From Leptasterias polaris (lineage: Eukaryota; Echinodermata; Asteroidea; Forcipulatida; Asteriidae): 64,000 bases of DNA. The stretch lies in NCBI GenBank assembly GCA_037783415.1, contig JAZGTN010000228.1:558001-622000 (forward strand), written 5' to 3'. The translations under genes and the position numbers were made by a program. Within the stretch, counting starts at the first letter, position 1; every line of letters begins with the position of its first letter. The notes under the pieces were generated by a model. It was not told where the DNA came from, searched no databases, and worked only from the letters and a program-made list of their open reading frames with translations. Below are positions 21,308 through 32,760 of this stretch, piece by piece.

Positions 21308-22515
21308 TCATCTACCTCCACTTCTTTGACATTCACTAGGGCCACCTGGTGAGGTTGGTTCCCTCACATGGTATCTTTTTAGCATGTTACTGTGACAAAC
21401 TTTACGACTCTTTCTCCTATCAGGAGTCCTCACAACATAATTTACTGAGTTAAGCTTTTCCTCTACTTGATAAGGCCCACTGAACTTTGCACGTAAAGGT
21501 TCACCTTGAACCGGAAGTAAGACAATCACTTGATCCCCAGGGTTAAATGTTCGGTCACGTGATCCCTTATCAAACCTCATTTTCATGAGTTTTTGTGACT
21601 GAACAAGATTAGCCTTAGCGATATCATATGCTGCATACATTCGTTCTTTGACCTCAGACACATAATCAATAATATTCGTTTCAGATTGTGGTTCAGGTGA
21701 CAGAAGTTTCTCCTTAATGAATTTCAGCGGTCCACGGACTTCGTGGCCGAAAACTAACTCAAAAGGGCTGAACCCCGTACCCTCACTGGGCGTATCCCTT
21801 GTAGCAAATAAGAGAAAATATATCCCTTTATCCCAGTCATCTTGACGATCATGACAAAATCTACGAATCATCGACTTAAGTGTTTGGTGATATCTTTCAA
21901 GTGCACCCTGTGACTGAGGATGGTAAGCTGAAGAGGTTGCCTGAGATATCTCTAATGATTGCAAAACCTGTTTGAACAGGTTGCTAGTAAAATTAGATCC
22001 CTGATCATGCTGCACTACCTTGGGCAACCCCATTTTGGTGAAAAAGCTGATAAGAGCCCCAGAAACACTTTTGACTGTGATATTCCGCAAAGGTATTGCC
22101 TCTGGGTATCTTGTTACAACATCCATGATAGTAAGTTTATGTGACCAGACCTTGTTTTGGGTAAAGGTCCAACACAGTCGATAATGATTTTGTCGAATGG
22201 TTGCCCACAGGCCGGAATTGGAATCAGGGGGGCAAGTGGTATTTTTTGATTTGGTTTACCAACTAGTTGACATGTATGACATGTTCTACAAAACTCACTC
22301 ACATCTTTGTGAAGTTTCGGCCAAAAGAAATGGCGCATAATGCGATCTTGGGTTTTTCGAACCCCAAGATGGCCTGACATCGGCAGATCATGCGCTACCC
22401 TCATGATCTCTGCACGATAAGATGGCGGGACTACTATCTGATTAATAACACCCCACTCATCAGCGGGAACTTCAGGGTGACGCCATTTTCGCATTAACAC
22501 CCTTTGTTCCGACAT
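21308..22515 (-). pseudogene. Integrase of the Gmr1-like element (one frameshift)
   Basis: 22515-22114 holds the zinc-binding H2C2 module (H...GHLGVRKT...FCRTCHTC) and the first catalytic Asp (IIDCVGPLPKTRSGH). After a frameshift near 22130-22145, 22126-21308 continues with DVVTRYPEAIPLR, the second Asp (VVQHDQGSNFTS) and the Glu (SQGALERYHQTL), completing D-D-E. The C-terminal GPY/F module is present (FSGPYQVEEKLNSVNYVVRT). It catalyses insertion of the cDNA in the intact family. All catalytic residues survive, but the frameshift breaks the reading frame. The end overlaps the pre-RT segment in another frame (21345-21147). Confidence 0.85.
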
Positions 22516-22593
22516 AAAGTAGCAAACCGGAATCTGTTCTGCTTCTTTCTCACTAAGTGCAGAATTGATAAGTCTGTTTAGCTCAGGATCTGA

Positions 22594-24525
22594 CTATTGT
22601 AGTGAGTTGAGTCTATTTTTACTGAGCATGACAGGCTTAGATTGAGAATCACTAATTCTCGATTGAGTTCGAGATAGGATTCGATTGAGAGAAAGTGGCA
22701 CCTCATCCTCTAAATCATGAAAGAATGTTTCTGCCAACTTGTAACATTCATCATCGGCTCTTTGTTTTGAAATTTGGTCTCCAACGTCAACTTTTCGAGC
22801 CATAGACCTAGTGGTCACACAGGCGGGGAAAATGTCCGGATAACATTCAGAAATCCGCTCTGTGTCGGAACTTGAGGTTGGGATAGTCGTTAATTTAACG
22901 CATGGAGTGATTTGACTGTCTACTCTTGACCCTGCAATGTCATTACCAAGAATGAACGTAACCCCCTCTACGGGTAATTCGGGAACAATACCAACATCTA
23001 CTAGACCCGTTTTAAAATCTGAATCAAGGTAGATCTGATGGAGAGGAACACTATGAAAGTCGCTTCCTACATCCTTTATCAAAACACTGTAGTTACTATG
23101 GAGGTCACTAATGGAGGGAATAATATTACTCAACAGTAAAAACTGGGCAGCACCCGTATCCCTCAGAACGTGAACCAAATATGAGTCGTCACCTTCTGTG
23201 ATCGATACTCGTCCCTTTGACATGAAAGGTAAATAGCAACTATCTTTTTCCATACATGAACGACATGACCTGAAGGCATTTTTTGAATTAAATGCCAATC
23301 TGCTATCGCTTAACCTAACAGAAGGGAATGAGTCCTTCTGGGACATTCCGGAACGAATGTTGGCAGTCAAAGCAACACCCTTCTCTTGTTTCTTTCTTTT
23401 GAAACAGTTTTCATAAGTATGCCCAGCCTTATGACAAAAGCTACAGATTGGTCGATTGTTTCGCTGTACATTTCTAGGCGAACTAGAGGCGGTATTTAAC
23501 CCGTGCTCCTTATAGGAATTGTGTTCAAACTTAAAACATTCTTTCGATTGTTCTGTGGATTGTTTGGTATTTCCGCCATTCTTATTCCACTTCTTAGCAT
23601 TGTGACTAGAATGAACAAATGATTGACGATGGACCAATTCAAAGTCGTCTGCCATGATGGCAGCGGCCTCAAGTTTTTCCACCCCTCTATCTGCTAAGTG
23701 AGTTTTAATTTGAGTAGAGAGACAATTCTTGAACTCTTCAAGCAACATAAGGTTACGTAATTTGTCAAAATTTTTGCCAATTTCCTTAGAAAGCAGCCAT
23801 CGATCAAACATTATTTTTCTCTCTAGCAAATTCAACATGCGTTTGATTAGTAAGTTTTTGATTATTCCGAAATCTCTGTCTGTACGCCTCCGGTACCAGC
23901 TGGTAAGCTTTCAAAATTCTTTCTTTCACAACTTCATAATCAGCACTTTGTTCAGATGTTAGCGATGTGTAAACATCTTTGGCCCTTCCATCAAAAATAC
24001 TGTGAAGAAGAGTGGTCCAGTTTTCTTTGGGCCATTTTAATTTCTGAGCCAAATTCTCAAAGGAAGTAAAGTATTTTCCAACCTCCTTATGGTCAAATTT
24101 TTGAACCAATCTTATGTTTTTTGCAAAGTCAAAGCTTATCAGTCAAAGCTTATCAAGCTCACCGGCTTTTATGCCTGAATTTCCAGTTGTTTCAATTTTA
24201 TCTCATGCTGCATTTTCTCAAGTTCAAAAGTAATTTTGCCCTTTTCAGACTCTTTCTCATTTTCTTTCAGCTTAATTTGCAAATGTAAAACTTCCAATTG
24301 ATTAGATGGTTCTTGGGAAGGTTTCTGTTCAATCTCAATTTCGATATAGCCATTTTCTTTCAACGCTTCTACCACCAAATGATTAACATGTGCCTTTTTG
24401 GCCACCGTACTGATTTTCAAACCAAGGAAATGCGCTATCGCCATTAATTTATCTTTGGTTAGTTCACCAATATCAGCAGGAGTCAAAACTTCCTTTTCAA
24501 GAAACACTTCAACATTGAAACTCAT
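22594..24525 (-). pseudogene. Gag-protease region of the Gmr1-like element (frameshifted)
   Basis: Three pieces. 24525-24169 starts MSFNVEVFLEKEVLTPADIG and ends in a Glu/Lys-rich coiled-coil-like stretch. 24109-23804 carries the SCAN-like capsid core (VGKYFTSFENLAQKLKWPKE, AYQLVPEAYRQRFRN, THVEFAREK). 23838-22594 continues the core and then has a zinc knuckle (CSFCHKAGHTYENC, a CX2CX4HX4C box) and the protease active site (RDTGAAQFLL) with ILGNDI. SCAN domains of vertebrates derive from this type of gag. At least two frameshifts (near 24110-24170 and 23810) make it inactive as it stands. Confidence 0.8.
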
Positions 24526-24659
24526 TTTGAATTATGCAAAGATAATTATTAAAGGCAAAAGCAATGATACACAATTGTAATGGCACAATAAATCAGTTCG
24601 AATGGAGGAACAAAGAATCAACCTGAACAATTTGTGTCACGATGATGAAATAAATCCAT

Positions 24660-24712
24660 CAAAGTCAATGGATAGCTTTGTTCTGTTCCTCCCGGACAAG
24701 CCCCCAATTTCA
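24660..24712 (-). promoter_or_regulatory. Primer-binding region with tRNA-Pro-like complementarity
   Basis: Just inside the 5' LTR, the minus strand reads ttgggggcttgtccgggagg. This closely resembles the tRNA-Pro primer-binding site wording known from gammaretroviruses and several gypsy groups. Its position directly after the LTR supports the role. Confidence 0.65.
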
Positions 24713-24713
24713 G

Positions 24714-25407
24714 TTACGAAGTACAGAACTAAAAACGAGGAAAGACTCTAATGACTAGGAAAGTGACTCCAAATAATGCAGGCTGACACTTCGAGTAAGA
24801 TAATAAAATAAAATGTTAATTCTCGTCTCTCATCTTCACAAATTACAACAACAATTAAACTACTACAAATACATATCAATACAATGAAAGTAAAGGCATG
24901 TTTCAAATAAAGATGAAAAGCAAATGATATCAATACCGGTATCAACATAAGCTGTGGTGGACGCTGTAGGGGTGCCCATTGAATGGTCATAGTTCTGAAG
25001 TCGGTTAAGGGAGAGGCTCGGCGGCTGGGTCGACTGTCCGTGGTGGTGGACGGAACCGCAGTCATCGCTGACGAGTAGCCTCCGGGAGTCGGTCGTCCTA
25101 TAGATGAAACCATCAGGTCACGGCAGTCAGAACGCTTGAGCACATACGTCTTTCCCAGGGTTAACTGCGAGACGGCAATCTCGGAAGAACTCCTTGATCA
25201 CATTGGGCGTGGCTGGAGAGCAACAGCTCACAACGATGTTCAGCACCAAGTGGAAATTGAGCTCTAACGCGATCTAGGGCATGTACCCGTATTTAACCAA
25301 CTATGTAACATTGATAACATACTTAACATTCTACAGTTATTAGTAACTTAACATTCTACAGCTATTAGTAACTTTACTGAATGTGTGAATAGCATAACTA
25401 AGTTACA
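24714..25407 (-). repeat. 5' LTR of the Gmr1-like element
   Basis: 24714-25247 matches the 3' LTR. 25248-25407 is the presumed upstream part (U3), with a 25-bp direct duplication (cttaacattctacag..ttattagtaa twice at about 25320-25375), common in U3 enhancers. The outer end GTTACA at 25402-25407 pairs with TGTTAC at the other LTR end. Confidence 0.65.
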
Positions 25408-25576
25408 CCCCGGTGGAGGGCAACAAAAGGTAAGTCTTGAACAACACACGTAAACCTATTGTAAAGAATGCGCATGTAACATCATCCACATCATATCACC
25501 ATTTTTGTTGTGTTTGTTTTGTTTGGTTTGTTTTGTTTTTTCAATAACAAATAAATAAGAAAATCTTCACCGTCAA

Positions 25577-26089
25577 AAGGGATGTCAGACACTTCGTACC
25601 TTTACCTTTTCGTACCCCGGACACTTCGTACCTTCGAGACACTTCGTACCTTGGCAAAGCTGGTCACTTCGTACCGTCGGCTGAGTCACTTCACTTCGTA
25701 GCGTTTGCCCTTTACTGTTCTTGTTGGGGCCCTAGACCATTGGATGTCAGTAAAAATGTCATCTTAATTAAGTGTTCTTTCGACAAAACTAGTTACAACT
25801 TATTTATAAATATTTATTGAATACGTTATAAGAAAAACCTAAACATTTCCTTCTTTTTCGTTTTAATATTTTAGATGTATATATATTAATTTTTGTTAAC
25901 AATTATTAATTTCGACAACAGTGATTTTGTAAAGACTAAAAGGTACGAAGTGTTTTGTATGAAGGTACGAAGTGACTCGGCTGACGGAACGAAGTGTCCA
26001 GGGTACGGAGTGTCCAAAGTTACTTCGTACCTTGTAAAAAGGTACGAAGTGTCCCGGGTACGAACAGGTAAAGGTACGAAGTGTCCTGA
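25577..26089. mobile_element. Foldback element built from GACACTTCGTACC words
   Basis: Left arm 25583-25700 carries about five copies of cacttcgtacc. Right arm 25940-26089 carries about seven in the inverse sense (ggtacgaagtg). The arms pair as long imperfect inverted repeats around an AT-rich centre. A 9-bp direct repeat CACCGTCAA lies at 25568-25576 and 26090-26098, a possible target duplication as in MULE-type elements. However, the left end then has a few extra bases before the TIR match begins. There is no coding sequence. Confidence 0.75.
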
Positions 26090-26098
26090 CACCGTCAA

Positions 26099-26812
26099 CA
26101 TTATTCTGTGATACTAGTCTGACATCTCTGTGAATTCAGGATTTTGACAATTTTAAGAAATTATTTCTCTCAAACCTTTTGACAATAGACTGGCCTCTGT
26201 GAATTTGTTCAGTCAGTCACTGAAAATAAGATATATCTTATTTATTTTCCACATTTTTGTCCTAGTGGTAGTGCACAGTCCTGTATAGGCCCTGCCTATT
26301 ACCATTTGTTGTTTCAACACCTGTGGATAAGGAGTTCCATGAACAACAAATCCTTCTCTCTGACTCTGTTAAAATGTAAGTTATCAAATTTGTGTTCGAC
26401 TTTCTTATTGAGTAAGGTTTGTATCAAAAAATTATTGACAAAACTAGCAAGTTGTGATAAACATTTTCTCTAATAAATGTATGAAACCAGGAATGTGTTT
26501 TTAATTGGTTATCGAGGGTGGTTCATCTCTGACAAGTCAAAGGTGTTGATTTATTTTAAAAGGTTATCATGTGATGGCTGAGGTTAAAGCTCATACACAA
26601 AAGGAAAACAAAATACAGTTTTGTGTATACGAGGTTGTGCAGTTCATTCACAAGGCATCTAAACAAGACAAGGGGAGACTATAACAAGTTTTGTTAAAGA
26701 CATTTTGGGGTGTGGCTTCTCTTTTTTCAGCAACCCTATGTGAGCTACCACTAGTGCACCCTATAAGTTCACTAATCATTTGTCCTTGATTTTGTACATA
26801 ATGTAAATTTAT
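26099..26812. other. Intergenic stretch
   Basis: AT-rich, no gene or definable repeat seen. Confidence 0.4.
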
Positions 26813-26816
26813 TTAA

Positions 26817-27181
26817 AGGCACTGAACACGTTTGATAATTACTCAAAATATATATTGGCATAAAAACTTACTTGGTAACCAGCAATGGAGAGCTGTTGAT
26901 AGTATAAAACATTGTGAGAAACCACTCCCTCTGAAGTAACGTAGTTTTTGAGAAAGAAGTAACTTCTCACTAAAAAAGAAAGACTTCATGCATGAAGCCT
27001 TTTATTAGCATCTGAAAGCAAAAAAATTGTGCAACAAGGGTGGTTTTTTTTGTGTTTTTTTCTTGCAACTTCGATGACCGATTCAGCCCAAATTTTCACA
27101 GGTTTGTTATTGTATGCATATGTTGGGATACACCGAGTGACAATACTGGTCTTTGATAATTACCAAACATGTTCAGTGCCT
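26817..27181 (-). mobile_element. TTAA-flanked MITE, family A, copy 2 (inverted)
   Basis: Starts AGGCACTGAACACG and ends CATGTTCAGTGCCT, flanked by TTAA at 26813-26816 and 27182-27185. Relative to copy 1 (10913-11232) it is inverted: its right half reads, reverse-complemented, gtgtatcccaacatatgcat as in copy 1's left half. Confidence 0.85.
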
Positions 27182-27185
27182 TTAA

Positions 27186-28059
27186 GCCTTCTTCTTTTTT
27201 GTTTAAGATATGATATTTGCAATACAAGTCTTTTTATTCCAACTTGCACTTTGTTTTAGTGCATTTATATTATAGTACATTTTGGTCTTGAGTTGTCCCA
27301 ACTGGGTTGACGTACTTTGTTTTAAAATACATATTTTGGTATCTGCGCAGAAGTCAAAATTTAGTCTTTAGCTTGACCATTTACGTTCAGGTAATAAGAC
27401 ATTTCAATGTACAGTAAGCCTGGTTATTTTGATAAACTTATAATTTTGAGTCCCTTTTCAGTAACAGATGGGACCTGGTTGAACAAGACAACATAATTTG
27501 GTACAATTAAAATATTATGTTACCTGATACTTTTTTATTTTTCAAATTGCAGGTGTAGCACTCTCTGTGTGCTACTGTTTCAAGTTAAAGTTTTGGAGGA
27601 TTCCACCAGGCAGTACTTGACGGGAAACTCGAACAGTAACCAATATCTTCCTGATGTTCCTGATGTTCCTGATGATGTTGTTATCCAGGCCAGATTTATG
27701 TGGGTTGGTGTATTATGGTGTCCTGTCCAGGAATGCTGCAGCCAGAATTGCAGTCTATCTGTCACTTCGCTAAACATGGATGAATTATGCGTTCTTGTGA
27801 AAATACCGTGACAGTTCTTTGCTGTTTTATCAGCATATGGGCACCGTATTCAGCTGGAACTTTCACATGTGACTTTATCGTATATTTATTAATAATTTCG
27901 CCTAGAAATAAGCCTTACATAGACAAAAACCAATCTATGAGCCTACCTTTTATTTAGGTCATTTATTATTTATGTTGTAAGCAAGTACTGTTGTGTACTG
28001 CAATTTCTTTTTATCACAGGTATTATACAGGATATGTACAGCCAACAAAAATAGTCACA
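27186..28059. other. Intergenic stretch
   Basis: No gene recognised. A short gatgttcct triplet repeat lies at about 27650-27680. Confidence 0.4.
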
Positions 28060-28330
28060 GACATTAATTGATATTTTGTGTGATCAACCTTATACTTGAA
28101 ATAACAAGTCTGTGGAAATGTTTGTTCAACCCGTTGTGTGGGTCAGAAGAAAATAGTGAGAAACCATGCTCATTAGTTTGGGTTCTAACAACCGAAGTCA
28201 GCTATAGTGCGTTTGTTTTAGTTTCCCGATACAGTTTTCTTGATTATGAATTCATATTTCACAGAAAAAGGGTTCCAGTGTTAACTGCACAACATTTTAA
28301 ATTTTGTATAATGACTTTAAGATAAAGAAA
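28060..28330. repeat. Interspersed MITE-like repeat (related to 10641-10908)
   Basis: Shares the same ordered words as 10641-10908, including aacaaccgaagtcagct. It is diverged and its ends are not defined. Confidence 0.5.
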
Positions 28331-30419
28331 AAAGCAACGTTCATTGTTGATTTAGGATGAAGAAAAAGCCATGCTCATTGCTTTACGTTGTTTACATAAA
28401 TATTATTAAAGATAGTATTAAAGTGAACTGATAGTATTAAAGTGAAATTAAAAGTATTTCAACTTTGATGGTTTATTAAGGTCTCCTAATTGCCAGGGCG
28501 TCCTTGAAGTTGCTTTTAATTATACTTAGCTTTAATATGTCAATGGTCAATTAAACTATTTTATGTGTGTGAGCAATTCATGCAGCTGAAAGAAAAAACT
28601 TAAAAAACAAATGTTAACGTGTTGTCATTAATGGTGGTAAACAATTATCGAAATTAATTAACTGACTATCTACTGATATCATCGGAGGAATGGAATAATG
28701 CTTTAAAAAGATGTTTATTATTTTTGGTAATTATTTGTTATAATGGGCTTGGGCGGTGGGTAGGCCTCTTTCTTTAGACGAATGCACCAAACATTTTGTA
28801 AGCTACATAATGAGAAAGCCAAGGTGAAAAGTTTGTTAGACCATAAATGGTAACATTGATGGTTTTTCCTTCTCAGTAATCTAGGTGACTGGTGTAAAAG
28901 TTTTTCAAACAAAACAAATGAAACCTTTTATTCTAAAACAACGACGAAATCATTTATTTTATTAGCAACGACTCGTGTGTTTTCACAAGATAGTCGGGCA
29001 CCTCAATGTTTACCCAACACCGCATTCAGTTCTATGTAGCAAGTAAGGAGCACGACCATTTTGCCTAGCGTTTTCTTAAGCAGCAGCTAATTGGTTACAT
29101 AGCAGTTTGGTTCACGATAATTATGACCAATCAAGTTAGGGCTCACATTTTTACAAACGAGATTAGACAGACATTTCAATTCTGAAAAGTAACGCTGACG
29201 AAGACGGATTCTTTAGGTTTTCGTGACTGTTTCGCGAATCCTTATAAATAAAGAATACAGCAAAATACTAGATCAATAGTGTAGCTAGCATTACATTAGT
29301 AAAAATTATTCTGCCCAAATCCGTTAACTATTAAGCAAATGACTTTTCCGGAAACCCTTATGTCATGCACACGGAGGCCTATGTTTTTGGTGTCATATTT
29401 CTTTATTTTGAACACAGAAAAATATGGCATAGTTTTTGTAGGTACTATGAAACATTTTTGCTTCGTTATATGATGCTTTTGTTTTGTTAAAGTTATTTAT
29501 GTTCCCGAAATGAATTTTTGAAAATGTCTCCTCCAAGCTCAAAACCGTGGACACGCAGCAAATGACATAATATTTTTCTAAAACCCTGCCCGCACTGACT
29601 GTGTGGTAGAAAATAATACCTCCATGCTGCATGCATGCAACACACATGCCCACACAGTAGATGTTACCACACAGTACACGTACGTCGTATGAGAAAGAGA
29701 GCCTCATTATTTATGCGGATGACCCTTCGGTGGCCTTTCAGTAGACAACCGCAAACGGCCACCTCTCCAAAGCCTGGTTAGGAACGTACTCGTTCAACGG
29801 CTGTCCGAGCTGAAACGCATGAGGGCGACATTCAAAAATCTATCCAGGGAAATTTGCAAGCCTGGACCGTGCCTGGATGGATATTTAACTGATTTCATGC
29901 AAATAATTATGTAATCGGTTTTTCACTATTTTCTCGTGACCCAGATGGCCGATCGATCTCAAACCGCTACAGGTTTGTCAGTTTATGTATATGGTGGATT
30001 ACATAAAGATCTTACACTGCCAGCAACTGTTTTGTTAGCAAAAACCAATTCTGAAATGTTCCTTTAAATCGACAAAAAAATATCCTGTGGATACAATTTA
30101 CAATATTGGCCTCTACTTACGCTAATTGCAACAACAATCCGAACGGTCGTTTATATGGCTTTATTGACTTTAACAAGTGTAAGTTTATGTTTTACTTTGT
30201 TTTTGCATGGTTCTAGGCCTGGTTTTACTGTGGTTACATTGAAACTCGCTCGTAAAACTTCAAACATATGATGTACAATTATTTTTTCCTCCGATTTTTC
30301 CAAGACTTTCAAAGGAACTTCATGAAACATCTGTCTTTCACATAGGCTAGTTGCACTTTGTATTTTCAGCAGCAAAAGCGATCACACGGCCGTTTTATGT
30401 ACACACGTAATGGGGTTGT
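28331..30419. other. Intergenic stretch with repeat fragments
   Basis: No gene recognised. 29080-29110 has the word ttaagcagcagctaat, which recurs near 34655 (ctaagcagcagctaat). 29935-30070 resembles the family A/B MITEs (gaccgatcgatctcaa-like word, caggtttgt, closing with ttcctttaaa). Confidence 0.4.
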
Positions 30420-31709
30420 TTTAGCCACCTCATACAAGTCATGTCACCCATCCATTATATGATGGGGTTTTCGGACCGTTTAAGTCCATGTTTTCCAAAG
30501 AATGCCAACTTCATCTCAGAAATAATCCTGTAATCCAGATAACAAAGTATGGCGTTGCAAAGCTGACAGCAAAACCCTATTTGAAGGCCATGGCTCCTTT
30601 AAACCTGCAGGCTGGATTCCGCAAAACTGGTGTTTATCCATTCTCAAACAAAACTATTACAGATTGCCAAGTTGCACCTTCCACCATCTACCCTTCATCT
30701 TCAAATGCAACAGCAGCACCAGCTGACACAGAAGATGCACCGCCTGACACAGCACCGCCTGACACAGCACCAGCTGACACAGAAGCTGCACCTCCTGACA
30801 CAGCACCAGCTGACACAGCACCAGCTGACACAGCACCAGCTGACACAGCACCAGCTGACACAGCACCAGCTGACACAGCACCAGCTGACACAGCACCAGC
30901 TGACACAGCACCAGCTGACACAGCACCAGCTGACACAGCACCAGCTGACACTGACACAGCACCAGCTGACACATCACCAGCTGACACAGCACCAGCTGAC
31001 ACAGCACCAGCTGACACTGACACAGCACCAGCTGACACAACACCAGCTGGCACAGCACCAGCTGACACTGACACAGCACCAGCTGACACTGACACAGCAC
31101 CAGCTGACACTGACACAGCACCAGCTGACACAGCACCAGCTGACACAGCAGAAGCTGCACCGCTTGACACCACAACACCGGCTGGTACCTCCACATCGGC
31201 TAACAGTATAGGCAAATTCTTCAAGTCAAGAACTGTTGTGAGGGTTGTCGACCGACCCAAAAAGACCCTCCAACACTTACGGGCTGCCTTCACAAAGCAA
31301 AAAACATAGCTCTCATGCAGGCCTAAAAAAATATATATAATGGCACCCATAGCAGCTAAAACCCTAAAAAAAAAATCCTCAAAAATCCTCAAAGAGAATC
31401 TCTCTAAGACCCATACCCAACTTTGTAGCAAATCAACCCCGCACTAGCACAATTTCCTCACCCTTGCCAGGCCCATCAGGTTGTGCTACATTTGGCATTG
31501 CTAGCTCATCAGACAGCGGGTCTGAAGAGGAGTCCAACTGTTGTGTATGTGGCAAATTTTCTCCACCAGCCATCAAACATTGTATCAACCTTATCATTCT
31601 TAAGTGGGCCCAGTGTGACAAATGTGGCCACTGGACACATCTGTTTTACTGCACAGACACAACAGTTGTACGCCGCCACGCCCAATTTCTGTGCCCCCAA
31701 TGCCAGTAG
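30420..31709 (+). pseudogene. 3' part of a pogo/jerky-like transposase with C-terminal PHD-like finger
   Basis: In one frame from about 30439 the peptide reads PPHTSHVTHP...YDGVFGPFKSM. This joins ORF 30488-31309, which has ITKYGVAKLTAKPYLKAM and then GFRKTGVYPFSNKTI, the closing part of the pogo/Tigger/jerky DDE_1 domain. A long Pro-Ala-Asp-Thr repeat follows, then a basic segment (FFKSRTVVRVVDRPKKTL) and a stop. In another frame 31464-31709 encodes SDSGSEEESNCCVCGKFSPP, then KWAQCDKCGHWTHLFYC and FLCPQC. This Cys/His pattern is PHD-like, and such fingers end many pogo-like proteins in invertebrates. Frameshifts (about 30438 and between 31309 and 31464) and the missing N-terminal two thirds make it a pseudogene. 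Confidence 0.8.
30720..31150 (+). repeat. 15-bp coding minisatellite (Pro-Ala-Asp-Thr-Ala)n
   Basis: About 28 units of acagcaccagctgac, with some units interrupted by ctgacactgac. The 15-bp period keeps every frame in register. The sense frame encodes PADTA repeats; another plus frame and two minus frames are also open over the whole array (repeats of HQLTQ, LVLCQ and SAGAV). The sense frame is the one continuous with the transposase. Confidence 0.95.
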
Positions 31710-32499
31710 TCTACATGTATAATCTTAATATTTATGTGTACATTGTATTTTTATTTGCTTGAAATATTTGTGCCTGAAATGCTATAATTTTTGAGAAATG
31801 AATAAGGAATTATTTAAGATCTTAAATTATATAAACTGAACTCACCTTGTCAAACTGAACAACAAAATATAAACCATCCAATTTTAAATTGGTAAACACA
31901 ATGATCTTTTATTTCAAATTGACGTGTTCTATATTTAAATTAATTTATATCGAGTTTATCATTTAAATTAAAATAAATTATTGGTTCAGTCAAATAAATT
32001 ATATACAATTCAGATCACAGAAAAAGTGTTCGATCTCAGTCATGACAGTGTGGTGAGTAGTCTCGCAGCCTTCCCCAATATCTCCTAAACACCCCTTTTC
32101 TTTTCTTATGATGGAACTTACTGGCATTTTTTTCACTGGAAGAAGTTTTGTTACCAGGGGGAAGGGCATATTATCAAAAGTGGAAGTGCCCTAAAGGCCA
32201 CCGTACATGTCACATGTCAGCATACCGCGATAATAGGAGGCTCTCCTCCAGAATCGCTCCACGCGCATGCTCACTTTCAGAGACGTCGTAGACGAATTAA
32301 ATTTGACAAACGATGTATTTGTTTTAGCTCACAATGGAAAGTAATACTTCAGCAACGATAATAACAGGGCACTTGAAACAGGTTGGTAATATTTTTTTTA
32401 TTTGGATACAAAAAGCGTTAACCCCCGCGATAATAGGGCAACCCATCCTAATACAATAATACAATTACAACCGTATAAGCAAAGCGAAATAAATTCCAA
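31710..32499. other. AT-rich stretch
   Basis: No gene recognised. 31860-32000 is very AT-rich. It may include the 3' end of the pogo-like element, but I see no clear terminal repeat. Confidence 0.35.
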
Positions 32500-32760
32500 A
32501 TGAGAATTACATAACTACCTTAAGCAAAATGAGTCTGAAAAGGGTGAGTTTTAAGCGACGTTTTGAATTCAGTAAAACAAGTCGCATGACTTTTTTGATA
32601 GGAAGATTGTTCCAACGGTTTGAAGCAGCTGCATAAAAACCTTTGGAAGATGAAGAGTATCTGGTATGAGGTTGAGGGGATTACTTAAATCTGAAGTAAT
32701 TCGGAGTGTGCGATTAGGCTGGTATAGACTGATACACTCAATCACTCTGAAAATTGACTT
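32500..32760 (+). repeat. Interspersed repeat resembling a retroelement 3' region
   Basis: The segment agcgacgttttgaattcagt, gattgttccaacggtttgaa, gcagctgcataaaa and tatagactgatacactc is of a type I associate with dispersed non-LTR 3' regions in echinoderm and fish genomes. There is no ORF and the family is not assigned. Confidence 0.4.

Larger units (their letters stand above)
20613..25407 (-). mobile_element. Gmr1-like Ty3/gypsy retrotransposon lacking RT and RNase H
   Basis: Minus-strand order: 5' LTR (25407-~24714), primer-binding region, gag with SCAN-like core, zinc knuckle and protease (24525-22594), integrase (22515-21308), the first ~65 residues of the pre-RT segment (21345-21147), then directly the 3' LTR (21146-20613). 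Integrase ahead of RT is the Gmr1 order, opposite to ordinary gypsy elements. RT and RNase H are missing. The shared LTR block (20617-21146 and 24715-25247) is nearly identical, so insertion is recent. The 5' LTR probably extends further to 25407, where GTTACA mirrors TGTTAC at 20613. In that case one deletion removed RT, RNase H and the start of the 3' LTR. No clean target duplication found. Confidence 0.85.

Noticed and set aside
30657..31431. Antisense and alternate-frame ORFs of 179-247 codons
   Set aside because: They are by-products of the stop-free 15-bp minisatellite. Only the frame continuous with transposase motifs is supported.
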